In this document: positions 8,718 through 18,032 of the stretch, piece by piece | How positions within the stretch are numbered: the stretch's first letter is position 1 | How the letters are laid out: each line of letters begins with the position of its first letter | Made by a program: the position numbers and the translations under genes | Assembly (NCBI RefSeq): GCF_009741445.1 | Contig: NZ_CP046507.1 | Location: 1,426,001 to 1,490,000 of the forward strand | DNA length: 64,000 bases | Direction of reading: 5' to 3' | DNA from: Mycobacterium avium subsp. avium | Lineage (GTDB): Bacteria > Actinomycetota > Actinomycetes > Mycobacteriales > Mycobacteriaceae | The notes under the pieces: model-generated | Told to the model about the DNA's origin: nothing | What the model saw: only the letters and a program-made list of their open reading frames with translations | The model's database searches: none

Positions 8718-10151
8718 TTAGGGTTGAAGGGGTCTGGGATTGGATGTCCTGGATGCCCAGGACGGTGGGGTGTGGCTAATGTGTTGTTGCAACGGTTGTT
8801 GCTTGAAAGGAATGGCCGCCCTGCCGTTTTGGACGGTCCTGGCCACTGATTGAGATCTGACGCGTACTCGATGACGCTGCTCTAAGGACCTGTTGGCGGG
8901 GTTGTCCGCGGGGACTGCGACGACAGGAGTAGCGGTATGGCCGAACCCGACCGAGTGTGGGTGGGTATCGACGTCGGTAAGTCCACTCATCATGCGTGCG
9001 CGATCGATGACACCGGAAAGGTGGTGTGGTCGAAGAAAATCCCGAACGAACAGGCCGCGATCGAAGACCTGATCGCCCAGGGCGGCCGGATTGCTAACCA
9101 CGTGGTGTGGGCGATCGATTTGACCTCGCCGCCGGCGGCGCTGCTGATCGCCGTACTGCTGAGCGCGAAAGCCGAGGTGGTGTATGTGCCGGGCCGCACG
9201 GTTAACACGATGAGTCATGCGTTCCGCGGCGAAGGCAAGACCGACGCCAAAGACGCGCGGGTAATCGCCGAAACCGCTCGGCACCGACGAGATCTGTCCC
9301 CGGTCGTACCCGGCGAAGACCTGGTTGCCGAATTGCGGTCGCTGACCGCATACCGGTCGGATCTGATGGCTGACTGGGTGCGAGGCGTGAACCGGCTGCG
9401 CTCGATGCTCACCGCCATCTTCCCTGCTCTGGAAGCTGCGTTCGACTACTCCACCCGCGCGCCGTTGATCCTGGTATCCGCTATGTGCACTCCGGGCGAA
9501 ATCCGGTCGGCAAAAAGAGCTGGCGTGATCAAGCACCTTCGGAAAAACCGGGCATGGCCCAACAACATCGACACGATCGCCGACAAGGCGCTCGCCGCGG
9601 CAGCAGGCCAGATAATCACCCTTCCCGGCGAAGCCGGAACCGCCGCGCTCATCAAGCAACTCGCAGCACGGCTGCTGGACTTGGATCGGCAGATCAAGGA
9701 CATCGATAAGCAAATCACCAACAAATTTCGTGAGCATCCCAGCGCCGCCATCATCGAGTCGATGCCCGGCATGGGGCCACACCTGGGCGCTGAGTTCCTC
9801 GTAATCACCGGCGGCAACATGGCCGCCTTCACCAACCCCGGCCGACTGGCATCGTTCGCCGGATTGGTACCCGTCCCACGCGATTCCGGCCGTATCACCG
9901 GCAATCTGCATCGGCCCAAGCGCTACAACCGGCGCCTGCGCCGCGTGTTCTACCTCGCCGCCCTGTCCAGCCTCAAGATCGAAGGTCCCTCGCGGGCTTT
10001 CTACGACCGCAAACGATCCGAGAACCATATCCACACCCAGGCCCTGCTTGCCCTGGCACGCCGCCACGTCGACGTCCTGTGGGCACTGCTGCGCGACAAC
10101 AGAACCTGGCAACCCCAGCAACCAACCGTGGCAGCTGCCTGACGCACTCAC
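8718..10151 (-). other. Antisense hed-like ORF spanning the IS element (477 codons), with a 10-codon leader
   Basis: On the minus strand a leader ATG at 10180 (MSVSSGEDAR, stop at 10148) follows a host RBS AAAGGA, 7 nt before it and just outside the element. Its stop overlaps a GTG at 10151 (GTGA) that opens 477 uninterrupted codons opposite the transposase. That frame ends in a TAA at 8720-8718 that is itself part of the AAGGGAG RBS of the next host gene. IS900 is known for a similar complementary-strand gene, hed, that uses the host's RBS after insertion. Whether a protein is made is unknown: long antisense ORFs also arise by chance in high-GC DNA. The linked leader, overlap and terminal RBS are the reason for listing it. 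Confidence 0.4.
8937..10142 (+). CDS. IS110 family (IS900-like) transposase
   Basis: 401-residue DEDD-type transposase of the IS110 family, which uses a RuvC-like catalytic fold. The N-terminal DEDD domain (WVGIDVGKSTHHACAIDD, then GKTDAKDARVIAE) holds the first acidic residues. The C-terminal transposase_20 domain contains IIESMPGMGPHLGAEFL and the conserved serine region LASFAGLVPVPRDSG. The ATG at 8937 is followed by uninterrupted coding to the stop, so the copy appears intact and potentially active. The region near 9104-9130 resembles the segment of IS900 used in diagnostic PCR, from memory. Members in M. avium include IS900, IS901, IS1110, IS1613 and IS1626; which one this is needs a nucleotide comparison. 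Confidence 0.95.
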   Translation: MAEPDRVWVGIDVGKSTHHACAIDDTGKVVWSKKIPNEQAAIEDLIAQGGRIANHVVWAIDLTSPPAALLIAVLLSAKAEVVYVPGRTVNTMSHAFRGEGKTDAKDARVIAETARHRRDLSPVVPGEDLVAELRSLTAYRSDLMADWVRGVNRLRSMLTAIFPALEAAFDYSTRAPLILVSAMCTPGEIRSAKRAGVIKHLRKNRAWPNNIDTIADKALAAAAGQIITLPGEAGTAALIKQLAARLLDLDRQIKDIDKQITNKFREHPSAAIIESMPGMGPHLGAEFLVITGGNMAAFTNPGRLASFAGLVPVPRDSGRITGNLHRPKRYNRRLRRVFYLAALSSLKIEGPSRAFYDRKRSENHIHTQALLALARRHVDVLWALLRDNRTWQPQQPTVAAA

Positions 10152-10180
10152 CGGGCGTCCTCACCGCTTGACACGCTCAT

Positions 10181-10645
10181 GGAGATTCCTTTCTCGCTCG
10201 CGTGATGCCGGCCGGTCACCCGCCGGTGTGCCGCGATGACCGCGCGGCCGCGTGGGTGATGCCGTGGGGATGGTGGCCGGGAAAAACCGGTGTCGTCATG
10301 ACGCCGCCTCGCCTCCGCCGGAATGGACCGCACGCAGCCTCCGGCCCCGGCACCGTCGGTAACGGCCGCGGAAGCCGCCCAGAGAACTGGTGAGCGCCCA
10401 GCTGTGAGTTTCAACCGAGGTGGTCTCGACGACGCGTCGTGACCGAAGCGCGTCGGCTGTGTACCCGCCTCCCCGGGGGTGCAAACGGGGCCCGCCGGCC
10501 GCCCGTGTCATCGGTTGTCGTTGGGATCGGTAGCAGCCCGGCCCGTCTGTACTGATTCGAGTTAGCCGATTAGCCATGCGGGGGATGCGGCGCCGACGAA
10601 TACTGGTCGGCACCGGTAATCCCGTCCGGGAAAGGGCGTGGGGCC
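10181..10645. other. Intergenic region, no supported gene
   Basis: This 465-bp stretch between the IS right end and the secreted-protein gene presumably held the original promoter of the minus-strand operon that starts at 8708, because the IS now separates that operon from whatever lies here. Small open frames are present on both strands but none has an RBS plus coding character that I can support. No obvious hairpin terminator or riboswitch was seen. Confidence 0.5.
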
Positions 10646-11041
10646 ATGTCAGGATTTCGGATCGTCAACGCGATGATCGCCGGGGCGCTGCTGTCCGGTG
10701 GCGTCGCCTCCGCCGGGCTGGGACTGGGCGCCGGGGCCGCCCACGCCACCAAGGGCCCGTTCACCTGGTGCCCAGGGCAGTCCATGGAGTGGCCGAGCGG
10801 CCCGAACTCCTCGCGCGGTCACCTGAACTACGTCTGGGACATGAACGTGTGCCACACCTGGTACGTCGTCCCCGACGGCTGGGGCAACGTCCCGCGCATC
10901 GCGCTCAACGGTCAGCAGACGCTGCAGAGCTCGAACGCGTGGGACGGCGACAACCCGCCGGGCGACAATCCGGGCAACGTCCAGTGCGGCCTGATGTGGT
11001 GCCCCAACCCCGGGGGCCAGGATCCCGGCTTCCACGGCTGA
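10646..11041 (+). CDS. Small secreted protein with conserved cysteines
   Basis: 131 residues. A typical Sec signal peptide covers residues 1-34 (hydrophobic core IVNAMIAGALLSGGVAS, probable cleavage after AAHA). The mature part has paired cysteine motifs (FTWCPGQ, NVCHTWY, QCGLMWCPNPG) and is rich in Trp, Pro and Gly. The ATG at 10646 is preceded by GGGAAAGGGCG. Similar short WCPGQ-containing secreted proteins are common in mycobacteria and have no defined function. It stands alone between the IS element and the lipid-metabolism gene. Disulfide bonding outside the cytoplasm is likely from the cysteine pattern. Confidence 0.85.
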   Translation: MSGFRIVNAMIAGALLSGGVASAGLGLGAGAAHATKGPFTWCPGQSMEWPSGPNSSRGHLNYVWDMNVCHTWYVVPDGWGNVPRIALNGQQTLQSSNAWDGDNPPGDNPGNVQCGLMWCPNPGGQDPGFHG

Positions 11042-11227
11042 GTGCCGGTTGCCGGACGGCGAACCACCGCGCCGGCACCACGATGAGCTTTCCGCGCAGC
11101 ACCGCACGGTCGCCGACCGCGCCGCCGGAAGGCGATTCGCCCGGGTCGCCGATGCGGGCCGACCACCGCCCTTCTAGCTGGCCCGATGTGCCATGATGTG
11201 CAAGCTGTCAAGACTCAGGGAGCGGCG

Positions 11228-14224
11228 GTGGATCTCAATTTGTCGATGGTCACGCGACCGGTCGGGCGGCTGATCGCCACGGCGCAGAACGGGCTGGAGG
11301 TCTTGCGACTGGGGGGATTGGAAACCGGCACGGTCGCGTCGCCGTCGCAGATCGTCGAGAGCGTGCCGATGTACAAGCTTCGGCGCTACTTCCCGCCGGA
11401 CAGCCGGCCCGGCCAGCCGCCGGTCGGCCCGCCGGTGCTGATGGTGCACCCGATGATGATGTCGGCCGACATGTGGGACGTCACCCGCGACGAGGGGGCG
11501 GTGGGGATCCTGCACGCGCACGGGCTCGATCCCTGGGTGATCGACTTCGGCGAACCGGACAAGGTGGAGGGCGGGATGCGCCGCACCCTCACCGACCACA
11601 TCGTCGCGCTCAGCCAGGCCATCGACACCGTCAAGGACGTCACCGGCGCCGACATCCACCTGGTCGGCTACTCGCAGGGCGGCATGTGGTGCTACCAGGT
11701 GGCCGCCTACCGGCGGTCGAAGAGCCTGGCCAGCATCGTCACGTTCGGTTCGCCGGTGGACACCCTGGCCGCCCTGCCGATGGGCATCCCGGCCAACTTC
11801 GCCGCGCCCGCGGCCAACTTCATGGCCGACCACGTGTTCAGCCGGCTGGCCATCCCCAGCTGGATGGCGCGCACGGGCTTTCAGATGCTCGACCCGCTCA
11901 AAACCGCCAAGGCGCGGGTGGACTTCCTGCGCCAGCTGCACGACCGGGAGGCGCTGCTGCCGCGCGAGCAGCAGCGCCGGTTCCTCGAGCGCGAGGGATG
12001 GATCGCCTGGTCCGGCCCCGCGATCTCCGAGCTGCTCAAGCAGTTCATCGCCCACAACCGGATGATGACCGGCGGGTTCGCCGTCAACGGCCAGATGGTC
12101 ACCCTCACCGACATCACCTGTCCGGTGCTGGCCTTCGTCGGCGAGGTCGACGACATCGGGCAGCCGGCCTCGGTGCGCGGCATCCGGCGCGCGGCTCCGG
12201 ACGCCGAGGTCTACGAATGCACCATCCGCACCGGCCACTTCGGCCTGGTGGTCGGCTCCAAGGCCGCCCAGCACAGCTGGCCGACCGTGGCCGCGTGGGT
12301 GAAATGGCTGTCCACCGGCGGTGACAAACCGACCGGCATCGACCCGATGGCGGACCAGCCGGCCGAGCACACCGACAGCGGGGTGGCCCTGAGCTCGCGA
12401 ATCGCGCACGAGCTGGGGGAGGCCTCTGAGGCGGCGATCGGGCTGGTGCGCGGCGCGGCCAACGCGGTCGTCACCGCCAACAAGTCGGTGCGCACCCTGG
12501 CCGTCGAGACCGCCCGCACCCTGCCCCGGCTGGTCCGGTTGGGCCAGATCAACGACCACACCCGGATCTCGCTGGGCCGCATCATCGAGGAGCAGGCCCA
12601 CGACGCCCCGCAGGGCGAATTCCTGCTGTTCGACGGGCGGGTGCACACCTACGAGGCCGTCAACCGGCGCATCAACAACGTCGTGCGTGGCCTGATCGAG
12701 GTGGGGGTGCGCCAGGGCGACCGGGTCGGTGTGCTGATGGAGACGCGGCCCAGCGCGCTGGTGGCCATCGCCGCGCTGTCCCGGCTCGGCGCCATCGCGG
12801 TGGTGATGCGGCCCGACGCCGACCTGGCCGCCTCGGTCCGGCTCGGGGGCGCCACCGAGATCCTGACCGACCCCACCAACCTCGAGTCGGTGCTGGCCTC
12901 GGACCGGCAGCTGCTGCGGCAGGTGCTGGTGCTCGGCGGCGGCGAGGCGCGGGACCTGCACCTGCCCGAGGACTCCGCCGAGCAGCCGTACGTCATCGAC
13001 ATGGAGAAGATCGACCCGGACGCGGTCGAGCTGCCCGGCTGGTACCGGCCCAACCCGGGGCTGGCTCGGGATCTGGCGTTCATCGCGTTCAGCGCCGCCG
13101 GCGGCGAGCTGGTGGCCAAGCAGATCACCAACTACCGCTGGGCGGTGTCGGCGTTCGGCACCGCGTCGACGGCCGCGCTGGACCGCCGCGACACCGTGTA
13201 CTGCCTGACGCCGCTGCACCACGAGTCGGCGCTGCTGGTCAGCCTGGGCGGCGCGGTGGTCGGCGGCACCCGCATCGCGCTGTCGCGCGGCCTGGACCGG
13301 GACCGCTTCGTGCAGGAGGTGCGCCAGTACGGCGTCACCGTGGTGTCCTACACCTGGGCCATGCTCCGCGAGATCGTCGACGATCCCGCGTTCGTGTTGC
13401 ACGGCAACCACCCGGTGCGGCTGTTCATCGGCTCCGGCATGCCGACCGGGCTGTGGGGGCGCGTGGTCGAGGCGTTCGCGCCGGCCCACGTCGTCGAGTT
13501 CTTCGCCACCACCGACGGGCAGGCGGTGCTGGCCAACGTCTCCGGCGCCAAGGTGGGCAGCAAGGGCCGGCCGCTGCCCGGCGCCGGGCGCATCGAGCTG
13601 GGCGCCTACGACACCGAACACGACCTGATCCTGGAGAACGACCGGGGCTTCGTGCAGATCGCCGAACCCCACCAGGTGGGGGTGCTGCTGGCCGCCTCCA
13701 ACGGCCCGATCGACCCCAGCGCCTCGGTCAAACGCGGCGTGTTCGCCGCCGGCGACACCTGGATATCGACCGAGTACCTGTTCTACCGCGACGACGACGG
13801 CGACTACTGGCTGGCCGGTCGGCGCGGGTCGGTGGTGCACACCCCGCGCGGCGTGGTCTACGCCGAGCCGGTCACCGACGCGCTCGGGTGCATCAACGGC
13901 GTCGACCTGGCGGTGACCTACAACGTGCCGGTGGGCGGGCACGAGGTGGCGGTGTCGGCGGTGACGCTGCTGCCGGGCGCCTCCATCACCGCGGCCGACC
14001 TGACCGAGGCCTGCGCCAAGATCCCGATCGGTCTGGGCCCCGACATCGTGTGCGTGGTGCCGGAAATGAACCTCAGCGCGACGTACCGCCCGACCGTCAG
14101 CGCGCTGCGGGCCGCCGGGATCCCGAAGGCGGGACGCCAGGTCTGGTATTTCGACGCCGAATCCGGGCAGTACCGCCGGCTGACGCCCGCCGCGCGCGCC
14201 GAGCTGAGCGGCGGCCGGTCATGA
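11228..14224 (+). CDS. Bifunctional lipase / long-chain acyl-CoA synthetase-like protein (Rv1683 homologue)
   Basis: 998 residues, matching the length of Rv1683. The N-terminal half is an alpha/beta hydrolase with the nucleophile elbow GYSQGG (near residue 150), His in TIRTGHFGLVVG, and resemblance to PHA-synthase-type hydrolases. The C-terminal half (about 450 to the end) is an ANL/AMP-binding-like domain. Its P-loop equivalent is degenerate (AFIAFSAAGGELVAK instead of YTSGTTGxPKG). The GTG at 11228 was chosen over the in-frame ATG at 11186 because AGGGAG lies 6 nt upstream. The M. bovis BCG homologue was linked to triacylglycerol turnover in lipid droplets (recalled). The downstream Trm112-like gene overlaps by 4 bp. 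Confidence 0.9.
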   Translation: MDLNLSMVTRPVGRLIATAQNGLEVLRLGGLETGTVASPSQIVESVPMYKLRRYFPPDSRPGQPPVGPPVLMVHPMMMSADMWDVTRDEGAVGILHAHGLDPWVIDFGEPDKVEGGMRRTLTDHIVALSQAIDTVKDVTGADIHLVGYSQGGMWCYQVAAYRRSKSLASIVTFGSPVDTLAALPMGIPANFAAPAANFMADHVFSRLAIPSWMARTGFQMLDPLKTAKARVDFLRQLHDREALLPREQQRRFLEREGWIAWSGPAISELLKQFIAHNRMMTGGFAVNGQMVTLTDITCPVLAFVGEVDDIGQPASVRGIRRAAPDAEVYECTIRTGHFGLVVGSKAAQHSWPTVAAWVKWLSTGGDKPTGIDPMADQPAEHTDSGVALSSRIAHELGEASEAAIGLVRGAANAVVTANKSVRTLAVETARTLPRLVRLGQINDHTRISLGRIIEEQAHDAPQGEFLLFDGRVHTYEAVNRRINNVVRGLIEVGVRQGDRVGVLMETRPSALVAIAALSRLGAIAVVMRPDADLAASVRLGGATEILTDPTNLESVLASDRQLLRQVLVLGGGEARDLHLPEDSAEQPYVIDMEKIDPDAVELPGWYRPNPGLARDLAFIAFSAAGGELVAKQITNYRWAVSAFGTASTAALDRRDTVYCLTPLHHESALLVSLGGAVVGGTRIALSRGLDRDRFVQEVRQYGVTVVSYTWAMLREIVDDPAFVLHGNHPVRLFIGSGMPTGLWGRVVEAFAPAHVVEFFATTDGQAVLANVSGAKVGSKGRPLPGAGRIELGAYDTEHDLILENDRGFVQIAEPHQVGVLLAASNGPIDPSASVKRGVFAAGDTWISTEYLFYRDDDGDYWLAGRRGSVVHTPRGVVYAEPVTDALGCINGVDLAVTYNVPVGGHEVAVSAVTLLPGASITAADLTEACAKIPIGLGPDIVCVVPEMNLSATYRPTVSALRAAGIPKAGRQVWYFDAESGQYRRLTPAARAELSGGRS

Positions 14225-14436
14225 TCGACGAGGCGCTGCTGAACATCCTGGTGTGCCCGGCCGACCGGGGGCCGCTCGTGCTGGTGGGCCAGGAGCTGCT
14301 GTACAACCCGCGGCTGCGGCGCGCCTACCGCATCGAGGACGGCATCCCGGTGTTGCTCATCGACGAGGCCCGCGACGTCGACGACGAGGAGCACGCCCGG
14401 CTCATGGCGCAAGGCCGTCCGGCAGATCCCCGGTGA
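14221..14436 (+). CDS. Trm112/UPF0434-like small protein (Rv1684 homologue)
   Basis: 71 residues with the Trm112 fold pattern: LLNILVCPADRGPL, then LLYNPRLRRAYRIEDGIPVLL. The zinc-binding cysteines of eukaryotic Trm112 are mostly absent, with only one Cys left, as in many bacterial UPF0434 proteins. Family members act as small partners or activators of methyltransferases and other enzymes. The ATG overlaps the end of the upstream lipase/synthetase gene (ATGA), suggesting coupled expression and perhaps a helper role. Its last 35 bp overlap the convergent TetR gene. Confidence 0.85.
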   Translation: MIDEALLNILVCPADRGPLVLVGQELLYNPRLRRAYRIEDGIPVLLIDEARDVDDEEHARLMAQGRPADPR

Positions 14437-15025
14437 GGTAGCGCTGCAGGTTCGGCGCGATGGTCGCCGCGATCTGCTCGGGCGGCAGCGACGCGAACGG
14501 CTCCAGTTCCAGGATGTAGCGCGCCATCACCACACCCACCAGCTGCGAGGCCACGAACTGGATGCGGATCACCCCGCTGCCCGCCGGGTTGTCCACGCGG
14601 GGGCCGACTTCGACGCCGATCACGTCCTGGATGAAGGTGCGGAACAGGCTGATCTCCTCGCCGGCCAGGATCGAGCGCAGCGTGGCGATGAACGCCGCGC
14701 CGACCTCGGAATCCCACAGCGGCAACAACATCGACGGCAGGGCGTAGCCGAGGTCGTCGACCGGTACCTCCCGCAGCGGGCCGATCACCTGCATCGGGTC
14801 GATGGGGATCTGCACGGCCGCGGCGAACAGCTTCTCCTTGGTGCCGAAGTAGTGGTGCACCAGCGCCGAGTCCACCCCGGCCGCCGCGGCCACCGCACGG
14901 ATCGAGGTGTTGCGAATACCGTTGCGGGCGAACAACTCCCGGGCACTGGCCAGGATGCGCTCCCGGCTGCCGGAGGACCCGGCCGGCCGGCCGCGGCGGC
15001 GTCGCGGCGTGCCGGTGGTCGTCAC
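14402..15025 (-). CDS. TetR family transcriptional regulator (Rv1685c homologue)
   Basis: 207 residues. An Arg-rich N terminus precedes a TetR helix-turn-helix (RERILASARELFARNG, then TSIRAVAAAAGVDSALVHHYFGTKEKLF) at about residues 20-70. The C-terminal ligand domain is variable. GTG start at 15025. The order TetR, ABC permease, ABC ATPase, all on the minus strand, indicates that it controls the exporter. Nested palindromes overlapping the ATPase start codon (16533-16566) are the likely operator. The 3' end overlaps the convergent Trm112-like gene by 35 bp, so opposing transcripts collide here. Confidence 0.9.
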   Translation of the reverse strand: MTTTGTPRRRRGRPAGSSGSRERILASARELFARNGIRNTSIRAVAAAAGVDSALVHHYFGTKEKLFAAAVQIPIDPMQVIGPLREVPVDDLGYALPSMLLPLWDSEVGAAFIATLRSILAGEEISLFRTFIQDVIGVEVGPRVDNPAGSGVIRIQFVASQLVGVVMARYILELEPFASLPPEQIAATIAPNLQRYLTGDLPDGLAP

Positions 15026-15043
15026 GCGGGGCCGTCCGTCACG

Positions 15044-15862
15044 CTAGGGCGTCCGTCGCCGCAGTGTCGCCGCGGCCAGGCACAGCGCCGCCAGGGCGAA
15101 GCCCAGCACCACGACGATGTCCCGCACCGCGATGAAGGTCAACTCCGGGTGCGTCCCCACCTGTTGCAGGGCCTCCAGCGCGTAGCTGGCCGGCAACACA
15201 TTGCTGATCCATTGCAGCCAGTGTGGCATCAGCGCCCGCGGCACGATGATGCCGGCCAGCAGCAGCTGCGGCACCATCACCAGCGGAATGAACTGCACGG
15301 CCTGAAACTCGGTGCGGGCGAAGGCGCTACACAACAGCCCCAACCCCACACCCAGCACCGCGTTGACGATCGCGATCACGAACACCCACACCGGGCTGCC
15401 CGCGGTGTCGAAGCCCAGCAACCAGAACGACACGATGCACGCCAGGATCGCTTGCGCCGCAGCGGCTATGGAGAACGCGGTGCCGTAGGCGATGAGCAGG
15501 TCGAGCCGGCGCAGCGGGGTGGTCAGGATCCGCTCCAGCGTTCCCGACGCCCGTTCCCGCTGCATGGTGATCGCCGTGATGATGAACATCACGAACAGCG
15601 GGAACAGGCCCAGCAGCACCAGGCAGGCGTTGTTGAACGGGGTCGGCCCGCCCGGGCGGTGCGGGGCGTTCTCGAACATGAAATACATCAGGGTGATCAC
15701 CAGCACGGGCACCAGCAGGATCATCGCCACGCTGCGGTGGTCGCCGGCCAGCTGGCGCAGGATCCGCGTCGTGGTCGCGGTGTATCCGCGCAGCGTCAGC
15801 CGGCTTCGCGCATGGTGCTGCGCTTGATGATGGACAGAAACGCGTCCTCCAGTGACGTGCAT
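15044..15862 (-). CDS. ABC-2 type exporter permease (Rv1686c homologue)
   Basis: About 272 residues if the ATG at 15862 is used. Six hydrophobic segments are visible, starting with VAMILLVPVLVITLMYFMF and including GLFPLFVMFIITAITM, AILACIVSFWLLGFD, VWVFVIAIVNAVLGVGLGLL, FIPLVMVPQLLLAGIIV and IVVVLGFALAALCLAAATL. The motif ERASGTLERILTTPLRRLDL is typical of DrrB-like permeases. The start is uncertain: the ATG at 15862 overlaps the ATPase by 67 bp and has GAGAGG upstream, and a shorter form starting near the ATPase stop (about 15797) is also possible. It forms an exporter with the adjacent ATPase; the substrate (drug or lipid) is unknown. Confidence 0.85.
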   Translation of the reverse strand: MHVTGGRVSVHHQAQHHARSRLTLRGYTATTTRILRQLAGDHRSVAMILLVPVLVITLMYFMFENAPHRPGGPTPFNNACLVLLGLFPLFVMFIITAITMQRERASGTLERILTTPLRRLDLLIAYGTAFSIAAAAQAILACIVSFWLLGFDTAGSPVWVFVIAIVNAVLGVGLGLLCSAFARTEFQAVQFIPLVMVPQLLLAGIIVPRALMPHWLQWISNVLPASYALEALQQVGTHPELTFIAVRDIVVVLGFALAALCLAAATLRRRTP

Positions 15863-16557
15863 CCGGTGTCCTCTCGCAGTCGGTTCGGGGTGGTGTGGGC
15901 GACCAGCCGCCCTTCCCGCATCAGCAGCAGGTTGCCGCAGTGGTCGGCCTCGTCCATCACATGGCTGGACACCGGCAGCGTGGTCCCGCCGCGGGCCAGC
16001 GCGGCGAACTGATCCCACAGGTCGGCGCGCAGCACCGGGTCCAGGCCCACGGTGGGTTCGTCCAGCACCAGCAGGTCGGGCCGGCACACCAGCGCGCAGG
16101 CCAGCGACACCCGGGTGCGCTGACCACCGGAAAGGTTGCTGCACAAGGCAATTCGATGATCGGTCAGCCCCACCCGATCGATGGCGGCGTCGGCGGCCTG
16201 GCCGTCGAACCCGTACAGCGCCGCGAAGTAGCGGACGTTGTCCACCACCCGCAGGTCGTTGTAGATGGTCGGGTCCTGCGGCAGGTAGCCGACCCGGTGG
16301 CGCAGCTCGGCGCTGCCGGCGCGTTTTCCGAGCACCGTGACGCTGCCCTTGGTGAGGATCTGGGTGCCCACGATGCAGCGGATCAGGGTGGTCTTGCCGC
16401 AACCGGACGGCCCGAGCAGCCCGGTGATGCTGCCCTTGGCGATCTGCACGGAGAAGTCGTGCAGGGCCGGGCGTTTGCCGCGGACCACCCGCAGGTGCTC
16501 GATGCGCACCGCTGGTTCGGCCCCGCCGATTAATTCATCACCGGATGAACTCATCAT
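15796..16557 (-). CDS. ABC exporter ATP-binding protein (Rv1687c homologue)
   Basis: 253 residues from ATG 16557 (a second ATG follows directly; the open frame also allows a TTG at 16593). Walker A GPSGCGKTT, Q-loop GYLPQDP, signature LSGGQRTRVSLA, Walker B LLVLDEPTVGLDP and the H-loop region SSHVMDEADHCG are all present, so the ATPase looks functional. It resembles DrrA/Rv1687c-type importer-less ABC-2 exporters. The start codon lies inside a set of nested inverted repeats, giving a direct way for the TetR product to block transcription. It is followed by the permease with overlap. Confidence 0.92.
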   Translation of the reverse strand: MMSSSGDELIGGAEPAVRIEHLRVVRGKRPALHDFSVQIAKGSITGLLGPSGCGKTTLIRCIVGTQILTKGSVTVLGKRAGSAELRHRVGYLPQDPTIYNDLRVVDNVRYFAALYGFDGQAADAAIDRVGLTDHRIALCSNLSGGQRTRVSLACALVCRPDLLVLDEPTVGLDPVLRADLWDQFAALARGGTTLPVSSHVMDEADHCGNLLLMREGRLVAHTTPNRLREDTGCTSLEDAFLSIIKRSTMREAG

Positions 16558-16566
16558 GTGATGAAT
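16533..16566. promoter_or_regulatory. Nested operator-like palindromes over the ABC exporter start
   Basis: A perfect 9-bp inverted repeat, ATTCATCAC at 16533-16541 and GTGATGAAT at 16558-16566, encloses further perfect palindromes: TTCATC-ACCG-GATGAA (16534-16549), GATGA-AC-TCATC (16544-16555) and TCATCA-TG-TGATGA (16551-16564). All share the TCATC/GATGA half-site. This covers the ATG codons of the ATPase gene and lies about 1.5 kb upstream of the tetR gene of the same operon. Binding by that TetR protein is inference. Confidence 0.6.
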
Positions 16567-16668
16567 ATTCGTCCCACCGGGCGTGGTTGTCAAGGACTTT
16601 GGTCCAGGCCCCGCGAAACGTGCTACTGCGGACGGGGTTATGCGGGCGCCGACGACCGTCGCGCGGGG

Positions 16669-17946
<1,278 letters not shown>

Positions 17947-18032
17947 GTGGGCTCCTTGGGGTCCCGGGACACCGGGATATTGCCATGTTCGGGCTGCCGG
18001 TAGGTTCGTTGGGTTGCTGAAAGGGATCTGAC

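Larger units (their letters stand above)
8714..10180. mobile_element. IS900-like insertion sequence (IS110 family), about 1.47 kb
   Basis: The element is defined by an IS110-family transposase with about 220 bp before it and 40 bp after it, a size typical of the IS900/IS901/IS1110 group. No terminal inverted repeats or target duplication are visible, as expected for the family. Ends are approximate: left about 8713-8720, right about 10180-10190. The left flank is a start codon read on the minus strand (CATG followed by TGTC), and the right flank contains TTCCTTTCTC, a minus-strand RBS. This matches the recalled IS900 preference for the spacer between an RBS and a start codon (CATG N4-6 / CNCCTT). 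The target is therefore the 5' end of the membrane-protein operon. Confidence 0.8.

Noticed and set aside
11174..13942. 922-codon minus-strand ORF opposite the lipase/acyl-CoA synthetase gene
   Set aside because: Shadow frame caused by third-position GC bias. The sense gene has clear domains and an RBS.
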